64,000 nt of DNA from Edolisoma coerulescens. Taxonomy: Eukaryota; Chordata; Aves; Passeriformes; Campephagidae. Both the position numbers and the translations under genes were made by a program. Where the stretch lies: positions 434,001-498,000 of the forward strand of contig VWZW01000843.1 of NCBI GenBank assembly GCA_013397115.1. Direction: 5' to 3'. Positions 35,549 to 50,400 of the stretch are shown here, one piece after another. How positions within the stretch are numbered: position 1 is the first letter of the stretch; each line of letters begins with the position of its first letter. The notes under the pieces are model-generated. The model had not been told where the DNA came from. It did not search any database and saw only the letters and a program-made list of their open reading frames with translations.

Positions 35549-38500
35549 CTGACAGCATATGGCTGAAGTAAACTCTTTAGGGAATAAACAAAAATGCTGA
35601 TAAAACACAGGCAGTGCTTGGTATAGACAGCAAAAGTGGGGACAGTCCATTCATAAACAGGTCAAAATTACTTGTTGTAATTAAAAAAAAAAAATAATCA
35701 AGGGGCAGATTCAGCAAGAAAGTCCAAGCTGTGGTGACCAAGACAATTTAGGAACTGGGGGGGGAAAGGAAGATCAAGTGGATGTTGTTTCTGTGACATC
35801 TTGAAGTAATTCTTCTTTTTTAAGGTTCATGATATGCAAATGCCAGCTTCTGAATTATAGCTGCAGTGATGTACCAAATGTTTTCTAGCATATCCTCTTG
35901 TGAGCAGAAATACCAGTGTCGTCAAAAAAAATTTGTGTGTAAATATGACTCATAAATGATTTCTGAGAGATGTGATTTATTTTTCATATTTTTCAAGATA
36001 CATTCCATTTCAAATAAAGAGGAATCTATTGAAAGAGCTCTCAATATGTTGGAAGAATGGTTGTTTGGTGGGCTATTTGTGATGATTAAAGCCTGGTCTA
36101 AGCTTTTCCAATGTCTTAAGCTCAATCTAAGTGCCTAAGAGGAACACTTTGAACCTGTGTAGATACTCTCAGAAGAAAAGACCCACTCAGATGCTCCAAT
36201 TAATCTTTATAGCACAATTATGAGACTCAGAGTCCTCAGTTTTGCTTCTTGCAGTGTGTGATATGTGAGCACCCACACCAAGTGTAGCTGATTTCTGTAA
36301 CAGTCAGTGTCACAGTTCACGTACAGCAGATCTTTGGGACACGGAATTCAGGCTCATCACCTTTACCTGTAAATGCCTTGCTCTGTGTGACATTAGGAGT
36401 CTAAACTGAAGCATTAAATGTGCCTTTTTTCTCTTTTTCATATATCTTAAACACTATGACTGAATTTCAAGTTACCTGAAATCAATCCAGAAAAAACGCT
36501 TCCACCATTCGGCATTAACACCAACCTGTTCTTTTCTAGCTTTATGGAAAATGAAATGAGGTGTGACAAGAAAAATGTGCTGCTTTGGGGTCTCCATAGA
36601 GCTGCAGCTGCTCAGATGTCTTGAACTCCCCTGACATGTATTTGTATTGCAGCAGGTCCTCATTTTCAAGCCTGAAGGTGTATTACTTTCAGTGACACAG
36701 TGTGCATTGACCTAGACTTGTTGGTGCTGTTTGCCTTCACTGGGGAGATGTCAGTAACCTCTTCCATAAGAAGGCTTTTGCTGTAACAAGTACAAGTTCT
36801 CTTTTCAATAGTAAACACCCGAAATATAGCCATTTGAACTTAATGTTGATATGCAAATGATAGCTTAAAGATCTGACCTCTCACAAGTGCTCAGCAGCTT
36901 TGAAAAGTCAATTAAGCATCTCTAAATTTATTGACTATTCAAGGACCCACTGTTGCTTACAGCTGTAAGAGGTATCCCTTATGAGCTTTTAATAACAGTG
37001 GTGTCTCTGTAAGGACATAAGTACAGTAGAATAAGAGTTTTATAATTTGTGGTAGTTTCTGTTCCAGCATCAATGGTGATATCTTCCCAAAAGTGCATCA
37101 ATACATGCCTCTCTGCATTAACTTTGGATTAAGAGGATGTGAAATAAGACTGCTTACATATTTATGGTACATGTGAAATGGCCCTAGAAATAGGGGCATT
37201 ATTTTCCTAATGGGGAATATTGTCTTACTAGGGTTTTCTCTTAAGTTTTCTCTCATTTGCAGTACAATGGGGGGTACAGAAAGAAAATTGGTATCTGATT
37301 CAAAGTTCATTGAAATCAACCAGAATTTTTTCCAGTCTGGGACAGATGTTGATCTTTTTCATGAACGGTGGCTGCTTCTCTTTTGATATAGAAAACCCAG
37401 GAATGAAACCCCAGAAGCAAGACCTTTGCCAGGTCTGTGCCAGTATTGATGATGTGTGATTAAGGTAACACTGACATTCTGGCCTTTCATATTTTCCAAT
37501 TAAATGAGGGGGAGAGGAGGAGGAAGGTGAAATAATGCCTATGCTTTTTGAGCAAAACAAAATACAAAAGAAGATCAATCTAAATGTGTGTGCCCCACTT
37601 CCCCCAAATGAAATGTAGACCAGAATGCAATTTCACTGAATTCACAGCACAGCTGAAACTGAACAATTTTCTTTGTAATTGAACCCAAACCAGAACTAAA
37701 TGAAAGCCTTTACTCCTTTGAATGCTCGTTTCTAGCAAGAACATATCAGTCCTTTTTAGAAAGTGCCAAATTACTTTCCACACCTATCCTTTTTTTTTTT
37801 TGTAAAATCAACTGTTGTAAAGACTTTCAACTTAAGTAAATTATAAATTTGAAATAAGCTTTTTTTTTTTTTAAAAAAAAGGTTATAAACAGTACTATGG
37901 GTGTTTGTGATAAAGTTTTTTTCTGTCTTTCCAGTGTGAGATTTTTGATGTGTAAGGTAAGGACCCTGATACACACTTCTCAGAGCATTGCTTTGTGCCT
38001 TCTGCACTGAAGATGAGCAGAGCAAAGGTGCCTTTGGGCCTGCTAAGAGCTGAACATCCTCGAGGTGACCTGACACCCAAAGGACTTGGGAGCTGCTTGG
38101 GACCTCAGCATGGGGCTCGATTACTTGTACAGTCTTGGCCTAATGGTACACACCAAATTTCCAAGGAAAGGGACATCAGCTCCTGGGTGAAGCACTGGGA
38201 AATGTGGCCGTACTGCCAGCTGGCATCTGCATGAAGTTCATGCTGTGCCTCAAGAGCCAGGTTGGATTGCAGCACCTACAAGTTTTTCTTAGGAGACTTG
38301 TAGAAAAAGCCAAAGGTGAGGTTTTTGTGCTTAAGTGCTTGGTTTTTTTGGTTTTGTTTAGGTTTTTAGAAAAATATCAAAGCAGAGATATGTATCCCAG
38401 TACAGACTCCTCACAGGAGCTTTAAATTAGCCACTTTTATACAGCCTTTCCTGGTCTTCTCCTAGATGTCTCTGGCTATGCCAGCCACCACTGCAGGGGA

Positions 38501-39149
38501 AATGATTGTTTAAATGCGGGGTTGATTTACCTTTTGTGTTGTATTGTGCTATGACCAGAATGGATTTTGCATAAACAAAATTTCTAATGACCCTGCTTCC
38601 TAATCTTTGCCTTGCAATAGTTTGTGAGCAGCCGTATTAGATTAACTGAACCAGTAAATACGTATAGAATGACTAACCATTACAATGAAGCATACAGCCC
38701 TCTGTGGTCAGCAGAATATTTCAATTGAGACAATTTACCCCATGTTTTGTAAGCCTTCCAGTGAGATGAAGAAATCACTGCTTTTGTTTTTAAGATCTTG
38801 TCTGTGTTTTGTAAATATTTCTGATATTTATGACTGTACGTATGGCTTTGATTGTAACTCGCAGGAGACTCAAGAACTGGGTCATATACCATCTAGGAGG
38901 AGATTATTTCATTATTGGTAATTTTTGTTAGGTTTTGAGGCTCAGCCTTTAGGATCTTTTGCACCTACTGCCATTTACAAAGGTAAAAGAATAGCAGTGA
39001 GCCTGCAGCTCAGAGAACACATACAGCCTGCTTTTGGCTTGGGTGCCAGAGCCAGGGTCCTTTGAGGGAATGGCTCTCCACGTTGCTGTGTGCTTTGGAC
39101 CTGGGCCTGGGGATGATAATTCCCTGTACCAGCGATAGCACCTCTCTGC

Positions 39150-39275
39150 AAGGCTCTCAGCCCACTTGTATATCATATCTCTGTTTTGGAGAAGAGGAAA
39201 CTCGGGACTGGAGAGCCCCTGCTGCCTGCCCAAGGTCACGCCTTGGGAGCCAGAGAGCAGCATTCCATCCATGGC
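39150..39275 (-). repeat. MIR-like SINE fragment, inverted
   Basis: Blocks resembling the reverse complement of MIR occur in the right order: TTTTGGAGAAGAGGAAACTC, then CTGCCCAAGGTCACGCC, then GGGAGCCAGAGAGCAGCATT. In MIR these correspond to the GAGGAAACTGAGG, CTTGCCCAAGGTCACAC and GGCAGAGCCAGGATT segments. The copy is diverged and the assignment is by eye. Confidence 0.45.
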
Positions 39276-41430
39276 CAGGGTCCCTGTCCCTGTGTGAGAA
39301 GTGCTGCCTCTCACAGCAGAGGCTGCTTCATTTTCTGTGCTTGGTAGAGACCTTCCTAACAATCACCTGCACATGCAGAGTCCAATTCTCCTGCCAGTGC
39401 CATGGGTCCTTGGATGGAGACCTAAATGAGTGACTGCCTTGCCATTTAAGTTCCAGCCTTAAAAATTTGTCGTGTTGCAATTACTTGCCCCTTGGAGACA
39501 AGAGCAAGGCAGAAACACTTGGGATTTAGCAGTCTTGGATGACTTCAGATTATTAAATCAGCTTCTGGTTATGCCCAGCACCAGGCATTGTGCAAACAGT
39601 GTACTAGGAACGAAGGGATCTGCGAGTTGTTCCCCATTTCCTGAGCGATTAAGCTCCTCTATTTACTGTGGATTACAAGGACAAAGAGAGGTTATCAGCC
39701 CCATAATAACTTGAAAGGACTCTGTAGATATGAATCCAGTGTTAATGAAGCTTTTCCAGCCTGATACCTGCTTTGACTAAAACACACAAAGAAAAAAAAG
39801 GGGGGGAATAATTTTCTTCTCTCTATTATTCTGCTATCATTTAACCATTCCACTCAGAAACAAGGAGCTTTGAGAGAAATCCTTTTAGAAAGAGACACTT
39901 ATCCCAATCTTATTTTTCTAGCAGAAAAAAACCAAAACTGACTGGTGCACAAAGCTGTAGCAGCCAACGTGCTTATCCTAACTTGCTGCTGGAGGGTGAT
40001 GGGGCTGTGAGTCTATCTTTGTGGGCTTTCACAACAGCTCCTTCAACCATCTGTGGAGCTGAAAACTCCACGTCCTTTCCTGTGCCAGCAGCTACTGCAA
40101 TATACAGATGACTTTGCTTAGGGGCTTTTCTTGTACACAGATGAACACATTAAAAATTACTGTTCTTTTAAGAAGTCAGCCTTGAACTGGAAAAGCTATT
40201 TCTTTATTGTTTTTTTCTGAGGCTGTTGCTACTCACAGCCAGTCACAGAGCTGTGCCTCCAGCTGAGTTAGATGTATGCTGGCTGCTTTTTTCATTTTTA
40301 TCACAGATTGTTAATATTTCCTGTTCCACTAAGCCACATTTCCCTGGTACTCTTTCCTAGTGCTTGGCTCCTAAACAAAGTCACAGCTCTTGTCACAAGG
40401 CAGCGGCTGCATACTTATCCTTTGTGTGAGTGATGACTGAGGGCTCAGCAGCAGGGAAGTAATGCTGACAGCTCTGCTCCAGCACGGCAGATTGTCAGCA
40501 TTCCTCACCAGGGCACCCAGCTGGCCTGGGAAAAGGCTGCTGTTTTGAGGGGCGGGGGCTGGGCCTCTAAAATAAACTGACTGTCCTTCCAGAGCTGAGG
40601 AAGATGGAGAGGGATGGTCAGATGACCTCTTTCTGATCCGAGGTAGAGTCAGCCCTATGCATCTGCAGAACCCAAAGCAAAAGCTGCAAGTCTGCAGGCA
40701 CAAGCTGAGCTGTTGGGTGGGAAGAGAGAGGGGTATCTGATGGCTGAGATGGCAGTAAGGCATCATAACATGATGATAATTATGAACAACTAGCCATTTC
40801 CCCCTTCTCCCCCCTCCTCCTCATTAAGAGAAAAGAGTAGCTTGCATACAAGGGGAGGATGACAGGTGGGCCTGTTCCTGTGCTGAAGATTTAGCCCAGA
40901 CAGTTGAGAGCAGCAGCTGCAAAGGAGCACTTAGCTTCTGCTGCCCCAGGGAAGCTGCTACAATCACTCCCAAACAATTTGGAAAGCGTTCCTCTGTGTT
41001 TTCCTAAGGGCTTAAGAAGCTTGCAGTCCTGGCCCACAGATGGCTAGAGTTGTGAAACTGCAGCCATGGGGCAATCAGCTGCCTGCCACCCTCACCGTCA
41101 TCCTTAGTCATCTGGGAGGGAGGCTGAGGAGGGGCTCCGCAGACAGGAGCTGCTTCCCGGAGTGACTCGGGGCAGCCAGACGGGTGGGCTCTGCACTCAC
41201 CTCCGTCCTTCTGCTAGGTACACCTGATCAGAGAACTCTTCCTGGGCTGCTCTTGCTCCAAAGGCTTCTGTCCCACGAAAGAGGAACAAACTTTGTCATA
41301 AATGGCATTGAAGGCACTCGCTAGCCCCCTGGGTGTTGCTAAACAACAAAAAACTTCACTCTTTTCTCCAGGCTACAATAGAGGCTGCTATCTCTTAAAG
41401 CTGCTTCAGTCTTGCTTGCCTGTCCTTTCT

Positions 41431-41490
41431 TAGTAGTCCTCCTCTTCTGTGGTAGTAGTCTTCTCCTGCAGTAGTAGTCCTCTTCTGTGG
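41431..41490. repeat. Short imperfect tandem repeat
   Basis: A unit like GTAGTAGTCCTCTTCTGTGG occurs at 41431-41452 (with an extra CTC) and at 41471-41490, with a related GTAGTAGTCTTCTCCTG between. It looks like local replication slippage in noncoding DNA. Confidence 0.65.
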
Positions 41491-44400
41491 CCTTTTCCTC
41501 TCTCTTATGAGCCACCTCTCTGAGGGGCAGCTGGCCTCTGGTCTTTAGCAGAAACACCTGGTTCTGAACAGCTGTAACTCATCAAGGTCAAGACTGCCTA
41601 CAGCCTGTTCTTGTTCTCCTACATGCCTCCCTTTTTACTTTAGATCGATACAATGCATACCAAAATCTTTCTCCCCTTCCACACATGCTAGTAACTAAAG
41701 ATGGTTTGGCTGGGGCACACTAAAAGGTTTAAATACATTACAACACCTGGGGCTGTGCTGTGCCGCTGCCTTGCTGGCAGCTTCACCAGCACTGCCATTC
41801 CTCACTAGGCTTCTCTGAGCTCTAGCGCTGCAATGAGCAGCTGAATGGGTTTACAGGGCTCTGCAGCTCTGCAGAACACCTTTAACCCTGCACTTCTGCT
41901 GCTAATAAGCTCAGAAACAGCTCCAGTGACGTGTCTTGAATTGGGCTGGGGGGAAATTGAAGGTGAGCTGAAGGTGAGAGGTAAACATACCTGGAGGACA
42001 GAGGTCCCCTTGCCCAGTGGGCTGGGTGCTAGTTATCCCAGGGGTGGGACTGGAGCATCCTTGCTTGGTGGCACCTTCACTTGCAGGGTTGGGGTCTTTC
42101 TTCCTAGTTTTTCCCTATTTCCGGTGGTTTCAGCTGTAGAGCCACCTACCAAAGGGTATTTTCTTCTCAAAGGTAATTCTAAATAATTTGATCAATTCTC
42201 CTGCCAGTAGAAAATCCTCAGCAGTCTCTTTTGCTGTTGAAACACAGTACAAAAGGGTGAGTGCTTATGCAGGTAACCTTAATGTAGTATTTAATTTTTG
42301 TTCTGGGCAATGGCAGAGATCTAACACCATGCAAAGCTTGCATAAAAGTATAAATTATATATATTTGCAAATCTGTCATGGTTACAAAGATCATTTTGCT
42401 GCCTTTGATTTCCTAATGTTTTAATTTAACTGAATCTGAGCAGATTTAATGGTTAATTTTCAGAGTATTCACTTAAGGATTTTTTTCACTCAAAGTTGAA
42501 ACCTTAAATCAAGCTGAGTTTGGGAGAAGTAATTTACTTTTGCTGAGCTCTGGATATACTTAGTCTTTCTTCAGCTCTCTTTTTACTTTTCCTCATCTCT
42601 GAGTTGAGCACTCAGCGTTTAGTGGGACCCACGATGACAGCAGCTGCTCCACCACCCACTCTGTGTGCCTTACTGATGAGGCTAGTGTCGCCTAAAGGTA
42701 TGGTAGCCCTGGAGCAGCCACAGCTATGTCCTTTGCACAGTCTGCATGCAGCCATCCTCTATTAGATTTTCCCTTGTAAAATGAAATTCCAGCACAGCTG
42801 GAGTTTGCTCTAAATTCAGCTGTCACCGTCTGCACTGAACTGGCCCAGGGGTACTTGGTAGGCAAAGCCCTACAACAGCAAAGCTGCACCAGTGTCCTTC
42901 AGGAGGGTCTTTTTTATTACTATGCCTTTGTTGCAGTCACTGAAAAGCATTCACAGACATTAGGGGAGATGAGATGGTGCTCCCCCTCTCACAGCTGCTA
43001 ACATTGCTTTCCACATGTGATTGATTAAGATGAAATCTGGTTTGCCTTTGCTGCTGTCATTGCTGCCTTTCTGCTGCAGGCAAGAGTTAAGGTGCACTGA
43101 AAGGCAGGAATGGTCTAAAAGCACTGGATATCCATGTGAAACTCTTAACGGGTCTTCTAATACTGTGTGTGTGGCCTTTCTTTAGCCTAGACCTCACAGA
43201 ACTGCTGTAAAATCCAGTATCTCACTGACCTGTAGCCTGGGAGGTGTCAGGGTGGCAATGTCTGTATGTACCACTTGGAAAAGAAAAATGCTTTTTTAAC
43301 AAAGAATTTCCAGTTTGTGATGCAATGCAAGCCAGGTCTTGTTCAGTATGATTCTTATGCCAGTGCCCAACTCCTAATAGCACAGCATTCTCTGGAGCTG
43401 GCAGTGTTAGCCCAGATTTAGGGCCACTCATGAGGGCCACCCCTGTTCCTATGCACAAAGGCATACCAGGATACAGCTGTTTTCAGCTCCCAGATGTTGA
43501 CTGCATGACACTGGAAAGCTGTATCTGAAGTTTGCTATTGCTAGTCTATTTAGCAGTGTTGCTGTAGATGCTACAATGTCAGTGGGCTAAATAGCTGAGA
43601 ACTGCAGTGAGCTATAGTAATTGCTGCCCACTCTCAACCCATAAAAATCCTCTGCTTTTATACTCTGTCTCCTTTTCTCCAGCCTTCTACATCCTTTACT
43701 GGCTTTTTGAAGAGGAAAGCTCACTTTTTGTATATTTCACCTCCCTTCTCCAAGAAACCTTGCTTTTAAGTTTGTCAGCAGCTCCAAAGAGATCTCCAGC
43801 CCCCAGGTTTAAACACCACCTACTCAGGGTGTTCAGTTCCTTCATGTTCACAGAACATGTGCAAGTGAGATCCTAGGAATGAGGAAAAATTAGTCTATTG
43901 AGCAGCCAGAGATGTTCAGTAGCTGCCCATCCTTGACAAGCTGTCATATTTCTACATCTTGCAGCTCAGGACATAGGAAGTGTTTGAATTTTTCATATTG
44001 GTTGATTTCAAAGCTCTTGGGTCTACTCTGCTGGTGAAATGAACGCCTGTACTTCAGTGTGCATAGAGGCGTGCACGGGAGCGGAAATGTGTGCACCCCC
44101 AGGGTCGCTGATGGGGTGATGGAGCACAGAGGGCTCCGTGGCAGGAGCCAGAGCCCAGGTGCCCACAAAGGAGGTGAGTCTCTGGCAGAGGCATCGAGAT
44201 TCCTCCTCTCTGGTCCCCTGGCACTCTGCAAGGCTATTCTGCAGAGGATGGATTTGCTGCTGGCATGTTGATGGAAAGTAGATGGTGGAGGGGACTGCAT
44301 AACTCACCCCCCTCCCTCTGACTTACAGCTTGGGCTCCTTGGCAATTTGATCTCAGGCTGGCCCAGAAGGAAGGACACACCATACTTTTAACATTTGCCC

Positions 44401-47400
44401 TTCAGCATAAGCATTACCCAGGGGCACTGGGAGAGCCTCGGTCCTTTGGTGGGAGTGACACATTGGTGAAATGGCTTAAGAAACAGTGATCTCAAAAACA
44501 GCAGCTCCATGAAAGGTCTCTAGGATATGGGACACCAAGGCCTCTCCCTGCCCCTCCCTGCCCTCATAGTCAGATAGTGCCCATATCTGAGGGAGTCTAA
44601 GAGACTTCAAAACGTGCTGGTGGAAGCTTTAGCAAAGACCAGACCTGGCTTTCCTCAGATAGGCAGCACCCAACCTCATGGAGACCCCTTGGACCTCAGG
44701 TGGACATGTTTCTGGTGCAGCCACCTTGCCATGATAACAGCACTGGTTAAATCTTTCCAAAAATTTAGAACAGCTAAAGTGAATGGGGCATTCAGAAAAA
44801 TAAAAGAATAAAGCTCTAGAAGTGTAATTATGGCACTGCTGAAATCTGTGACAGAATTTCACTGATTTCAGTGAAGGACTTGCCCTTTTAGGAAATCTGC
44901 AATCAAAATGGGAAGCTTGGGATCCTATTCAATTTATATTCAATATGAAAAAGACATTAAAAAAAATCAGTTGCATTTGTCATAGTTTGCTTTAGCTGCT
45001 ATTGGGAGGAGATGTAGTCACCAAATGGAAAAGTACCAGATATTCAGGTATTCACCCTCTGATTAGGTGATTTCTGAGAAACGAGTCCTGTCGGTCCCAG
45101 AAGAAGCTCCAGTGCTTGTTTAGATGATGAAGAAAGAGCTTCATTGGCACATGGTACCCAGTTGTGCACCCTTGAAGGGACAACTGACCTGGGTCCAAGT
45201 CTGTAGCAGCCATTTCAACACAGTTCCACTTTCCCAGTTGTCTCTGGGAATTCAAAATTTGTCAAAATAGGTATTGTTCATTAATGATGAAAGTTTGCTA
45301 TCTTTATCTTTGCTTACATTTCTCTGCAGGATGCTTCGAGGACAGCAGAGAGGAAGGTAAACCTCTGTCGTACAGAGATGGGTCTATATGGCACAAAGCA
45401 GCCGAAATGCTGCTCTTGGTCACTGGTTCCCCAGAACTCTTAAACCACGAAGCCTGGCTCATCTTGGTACTCTGCCTGCTTGCCAACAGCTGCCTAATAA
45501 TTCTTTTCTCTGTGCAGCATAAATAATTACTGAGCTGTCTTCTCTGTTGCTCACCCTGCCTCTGAGCCAGCCCTTGCAACCAGAGTTGTATTTATGCTAT
45601 TGCTGAGCCTGCCTGCAAGCCCTGACACACTGTCCCACGCAGCCTGCGAGGAGAGCTGTGCGCGGCGGGTGCTTCCCACAGAGGAGGGCCAAGGAGGAGT
45701 TGGCACTGTCCCACCTGCGTGGCTGCCCCGAGGATGCTCTGCCAGGCAGCTGCCTGCTCCTGGGCAGCCAGGACCCTGTGCACCCCACATGTGGGGTGGA
45801 TTCACAGCTGCTGCCTCCTTTGCAAAAACATTGTCACGGCTGGGGGAAAAAAGTGGAAGTCCAAATTCATCACAGGGCAGTGGGAGCAGGAGCAGGTGCT
45901 TAATCTGCCTTTGCACGGTCCTACAAGCCCTGCCCTGGCTGCAAGTCTGTGTCCTCATGCTGTTAGCTGTGGGACTGGTTGGTCAGGGAGCCGGCTGCCC
46001 GGGGGCAAGCCAGGGCAATGCTGGGGGGCTGCTACCCCAAACTCCAGCGCAGCAGTGCCCATGGCAGCCTGCCGCACTGGGGACTGGCTGCCCACCCCAC
46101 TGCAGGCTGGCCACAGCTATGTGCTGCAGCCGGGGCCACCCTAATGTTTCAGCTTGAAGAAAATTCCCACCTCTAAAGAGTGATGCTTTCCCTGCCAGTA
46201 CACGTTGGCTGTTATACCCTCTATCCACATTCACCGTGTCCAAAGGTGGAGGTTCTGTTATATCTGGTACATGAAGAGCAACTTGTACCTAGAGGCAACT
46301 CTCACTAAAGGAGAGTGAACAGTTTGCCATTACTGATTTCCTCTGTGGCAACTTCTCACAGAAGTATGGACTTGAAACTAAGGAGAAAGTCTCTTTTGCC
46401 ATGTCCTGGTGACATTCCTGCTAGTTTAGTTAGGCATTTCTGGTGATAGCTGTATGAGGCATGCTGCAAGACCTGGGAATACTGCTCTGCTGAACAGAGT
46501 TGAAGCCCAAAGTGGTGTGATAAAGAAATGAAAAACTTTGGTCCTTTTGGCTGTCTTTGTATTTGGACTGAAATAAATTCTGTGATGCTTAAACTGGGAA
46601 GTTTCCATGGGAGATCTGCCTAGAAGTGGGGAGGACCTCCTAGGTCATGAGGATAATTCACAAGGGAGACAAAGAGGAATCCATCCTTCCCTCTTGCATT
46701 TGCCGCCCGTCTGCTGTACCCACTCCTGAGACCGGAGCTTGAGCTTAGAGTGCTTTGGGTCCTAACTCCTCACCACCTCATATCTGTGCAGCATGTCAAT
46801 GACAGGCTGCAAACCCAAGGCTGGGTATCCTATGTCCTGATGAAGTTGCAAATAATAACAAAACAATGTTATTCTTTAATGACGGCTGACCTGACACTGT
46901 GAATCCCACAGACTGTGTGTGGCATGAAGGACATCAGTTTTATTAACTGTCTATTTTTCTGTGAGACATTGAATTCACATATCTGCAAAGAGGAGACCAA
47001 GGGGTTTCATCCATCTCTGACCCTTCCCTTTCAACCTCCCCTATTCTGAGTCACCTTCTCCTTGCCTAATTCATCTGTTTTGCCCCAGTTATGTTCTCCT
47101 ATGAGTGTGCCTGGCTCACAGCAAACATCTCCACCATTAGCACAGGCAAGGAAGTGGTTGCGTGATGTTGCCGTCAGTGGATGGTTTATCTAGTTGTAAT
47201 TCCCATGGCTCCAGCTCTGTGAGCGCTTATACACAGACCTCATTTTGCAGGGGTGGCAAGGGGAAAGGTCAGTGTTTATGAATCATTTCCTCCTGGCTGT
47301 GGCAATGAGGTTGGTTTGCGGAGTGAGTCATGGAAGAGCAGCCTGGAGAGGCAACGATCTCGACGCAAAAGACCTTCAGGTCCTTAGTGACCCTTGGACA

Positions 47401-50400
47401 TTGCAGCCAAGTTACCATCATCATTTCACATCCCCAGTCACAAATATCTTTAGTTACTAAAAATTGTAGGCTCTGTAGGTGTCATATACCACGTCTGTGA
47501 GAAATCTTGCTTCTTCTAGAAGTATTGCAAGGACTCAAATATATGACTACCTGATGGCAAATCAATTATTACGTGGCAAAAAGACAGAGAGAAGCCTATC
47601 ATACCTTCCTCTGTTATGAAGATGGACTTGTGTTTGAAATGCCTGTTTGTTATGGAGGGCGAGAGGTTTCCCAAAGGGAAGTGATCTGATAAAACAGAGT
47701 AGTTGAGGCTGGATTGATTACCCTAACATGGAATGAAGTTTCCATGTTAGTGCAGAAGTGATTCTGCTTCAGGGTTTTGTCTTTGTATTAACATTGAGAA
47801 GCCAGTGTAGTACTGCTGTGTTATGAGCTGAAAAATCTTGGAACAAGCCCATCCCCACAATGCAGAGCATAAAAACTAAAATGACTGAGATGCTGAGAGA
47901 AGTTGTACATGATCCACCTCAACACTTTTAAAATAGCATCAGCAAATTACCACCCAAAGGATGTATCCTCTCACTCAAGAGATCCAGTTTTAGTGCAGAC
48001 TTTCAGGAAAAACATTTAGTTCCCTGTATTAAAATGTTTTCCAGAAGAGCTGCCCAGCTGCAAGCTCTAAAATGCTCAGAACTTCCTCCAGAGTAGAGCT
48101 ATTTATTTTCGCTGCCCTGTTTCCCCCATGCTCTCTGTTGCTGCCATTAGGACTATTAGGAGCTGCAGTGGTGAGTCAGGCTCCTTCTTCACCAGATCCT
48201 TTAGAGGTTTCCAGCAGGCCCTTTTGTCTTGGCACATGTGGGCCTGGCAGTGCCAGGACAGGTGGAGAGAGCAGGGCTGAGTTTTCTCCAGTGTTCAGCA
48301 GGGTCCAGACACATTTGGTGGAACAGAACCTGACGAGTCCTAGAACTGTCCCTGCTGCAGATGACTGGTTCCTCTTGGCTGTCAGACATCTGAGAGGGAA
48401 GCATGCCCATTCCATCCCCACCCTGGTGTGGGAGTGCTCCTGCAGAACCTGGAGTCAATATCTCCCTGCTTGTCCAGTCAGAGGGCAGAGGTTTGAGGGG
48501 CTAAAAGTAGAAGGGGAGCGTGTCAGCTGGTGGTGGTTCCTGGGTGAGCCACTTCCAAATAATATTCCCAGCTGTTTCCCTGACAGGGCATCCATCTGAA
48601 CATCATCCTGGAGCCACACGGGACTTTCTGCTCGGCCTTTCGCACTGCCACCATAAGGCATGGCCCTACAGCACTAATTGTTAGCTGAAGACAGGAAATC
48701 TAATTAAAAGGGAGATGAGCTACAAGGGGATAACATATGGTGTGCTCCCTCTCCATAGGCAGGCAAGGTAGGCAAGGGGAGGGCTCTCTCTGAGGTGTGG
48801 AGGGGCTGGGAGACTCAGACCAAGCTGCTTCCAAGCATGGTGCTTGCTGCACCGAGTGTAAGGGAAACCTCTGGCACCTCTGGCTGCCCTTGCACTGTGT
48901 AGGAATACATCCCTTGCAGGAATCTCTTATCTTTGGCCAAAGAGCTTCCATTTCCAGTGACCTTGAGGGCTCTCAGGCAGGGGGAGGACCCTGGCAGCTG
49001 AGGGTCTGTACTGCTACCGATGGGATGCCACGAGCTGAACCTGCCTGGGCATCCCACCTGCCTTGTCAGCCGGCGATGCCGCAGGCTGCCAGGAAAGAGT
49101 TGTGCTTGTGTATTGCACCCTTCCCACTGCAGCAGGGCTCTACTGGGCATCTTCTGCAGCACATCCCTGCGCAGGGACGGTGCCCACCAACCCAGCATGG
49201 CCACAGGGGGAGTGTGGCTGCTGGCATTCTCAGCTGGGTGATGGGCTGTTGGCACTGCAACCCTGCCTGTGGCAGCCTCCAGGGAGTCTGACCACGCAGT
49301 GGGAAAGGAGGCTTTATTTAAGAACAAAAAGCACAAAATGAAGTACCCACCTGTGGCCTCCTGCAAGCAATGCCACTGTGGCTCGGGCAGCTGAGCTGGT
49401 CTTGCTGCCACCATGCTGGTTGTGACTGACACTGGCAGCATGAAGTCTCAGCATTTCACATACTTGAAGGCCCTCTGATCGTTTCCTCTGAAAGCAATCC
49501 ATAGCCACCTCTGATCATCACAGAAACACAAAGGTTGCCTTAATAATACAATGTGCAGTGCTGAATGCTTTTAGTGCTGATGGCTGCACAGTGATTAGCA
49601 AAGAGGCACCCCAAATCCCAACAGTAATTGTCACATATGTGGGGAGGTACTGTTCATCCTCAGGGACCCAGAGCACTGTGGAACACTATTAACAAATATA
49701 ATCCCTCCATTCAGTTTAGGACTTGAAGTCTTTCTCATGTATCTTCAGCACCCTCAGAACAGCTAGCTAATTCACAGGAAAATCCTGAATGTGAAACACA
49801 TGTTTCAGCAGAGTTTTAAATCCACACAGTCAACATTTGGCTGGCTCTTTTTATTTCCCTCAGGAGCTTCTTGATACTGTTGTTCAGGTGCACAGTAACC
49901 CTTGGAGGTTTTTGCTTCCTTTGTGCCTACTGAAAGGCAGCAGGTTTGTCTTACTGAGTGATCAGCAGTAATTGAGGAAAGGATATGAGATAATTCTGAA
50001 GTTGCACAGTGCTTTTCCAGGCTGGACTGTGCTCAGTTTCTTAGCACTAGTCTTCCACTGGGTATCCACAAGACAGTAACATGAACTGCCTGTACTTCAA
50101 AAATCCTTCCTTCATTTTTTCCCTAGTCACAACTATTTGGTGCATTTTTCTTTACATGCCTCGATAGTGAATCCTCTGATTTAAACAAAATGTTCAAGAC
50201 TTTGTACTTCAAATATGTTACTAGCATTGAGGAGATACATGTATGGTCATGATCAGTGCTGTCTTGTCAATTCTGTATCATCACTGTTCTGGATCAACTG
50301 TGTGTGTGTAAGCCAATGATAGGGGTTTTTTCATCTTTCCTTTTTGGCTTATCTTCTTTCTTTGCTTGAAGTCTCTTGTCATAAACCTATTTAGAGAAGG

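Noticed and set aside
35583..36018. AATAAA hexamers at 35583 and 36013 as ends of a long PHLDA1 3' UTR
   Set aside because: Not excluded, but AATAAA is frequent in AT-rich DNA and there is no independent evidence that the transcript extends this far.
36850..36858. Octamer-like ATGCAAAT
   Set aside because: A single 8-bp match is expected often in 64 kb and nothing else around it supports a regulatory site.
45594..46157. Long open frames on both strands (up to 187 codons)
   Set aside because: Several overlapping frames are open at once, as expected from GC-rich low-stop sequence. No domain, splice structure or start context supports a gene.
48815..49441. 208-codon open frame on the minus strand with overlapping plus-strand frames
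   Set aside because: GC-rich composition explains it. The translation shows no recognisable domain and opposite-strand frames are equally open.
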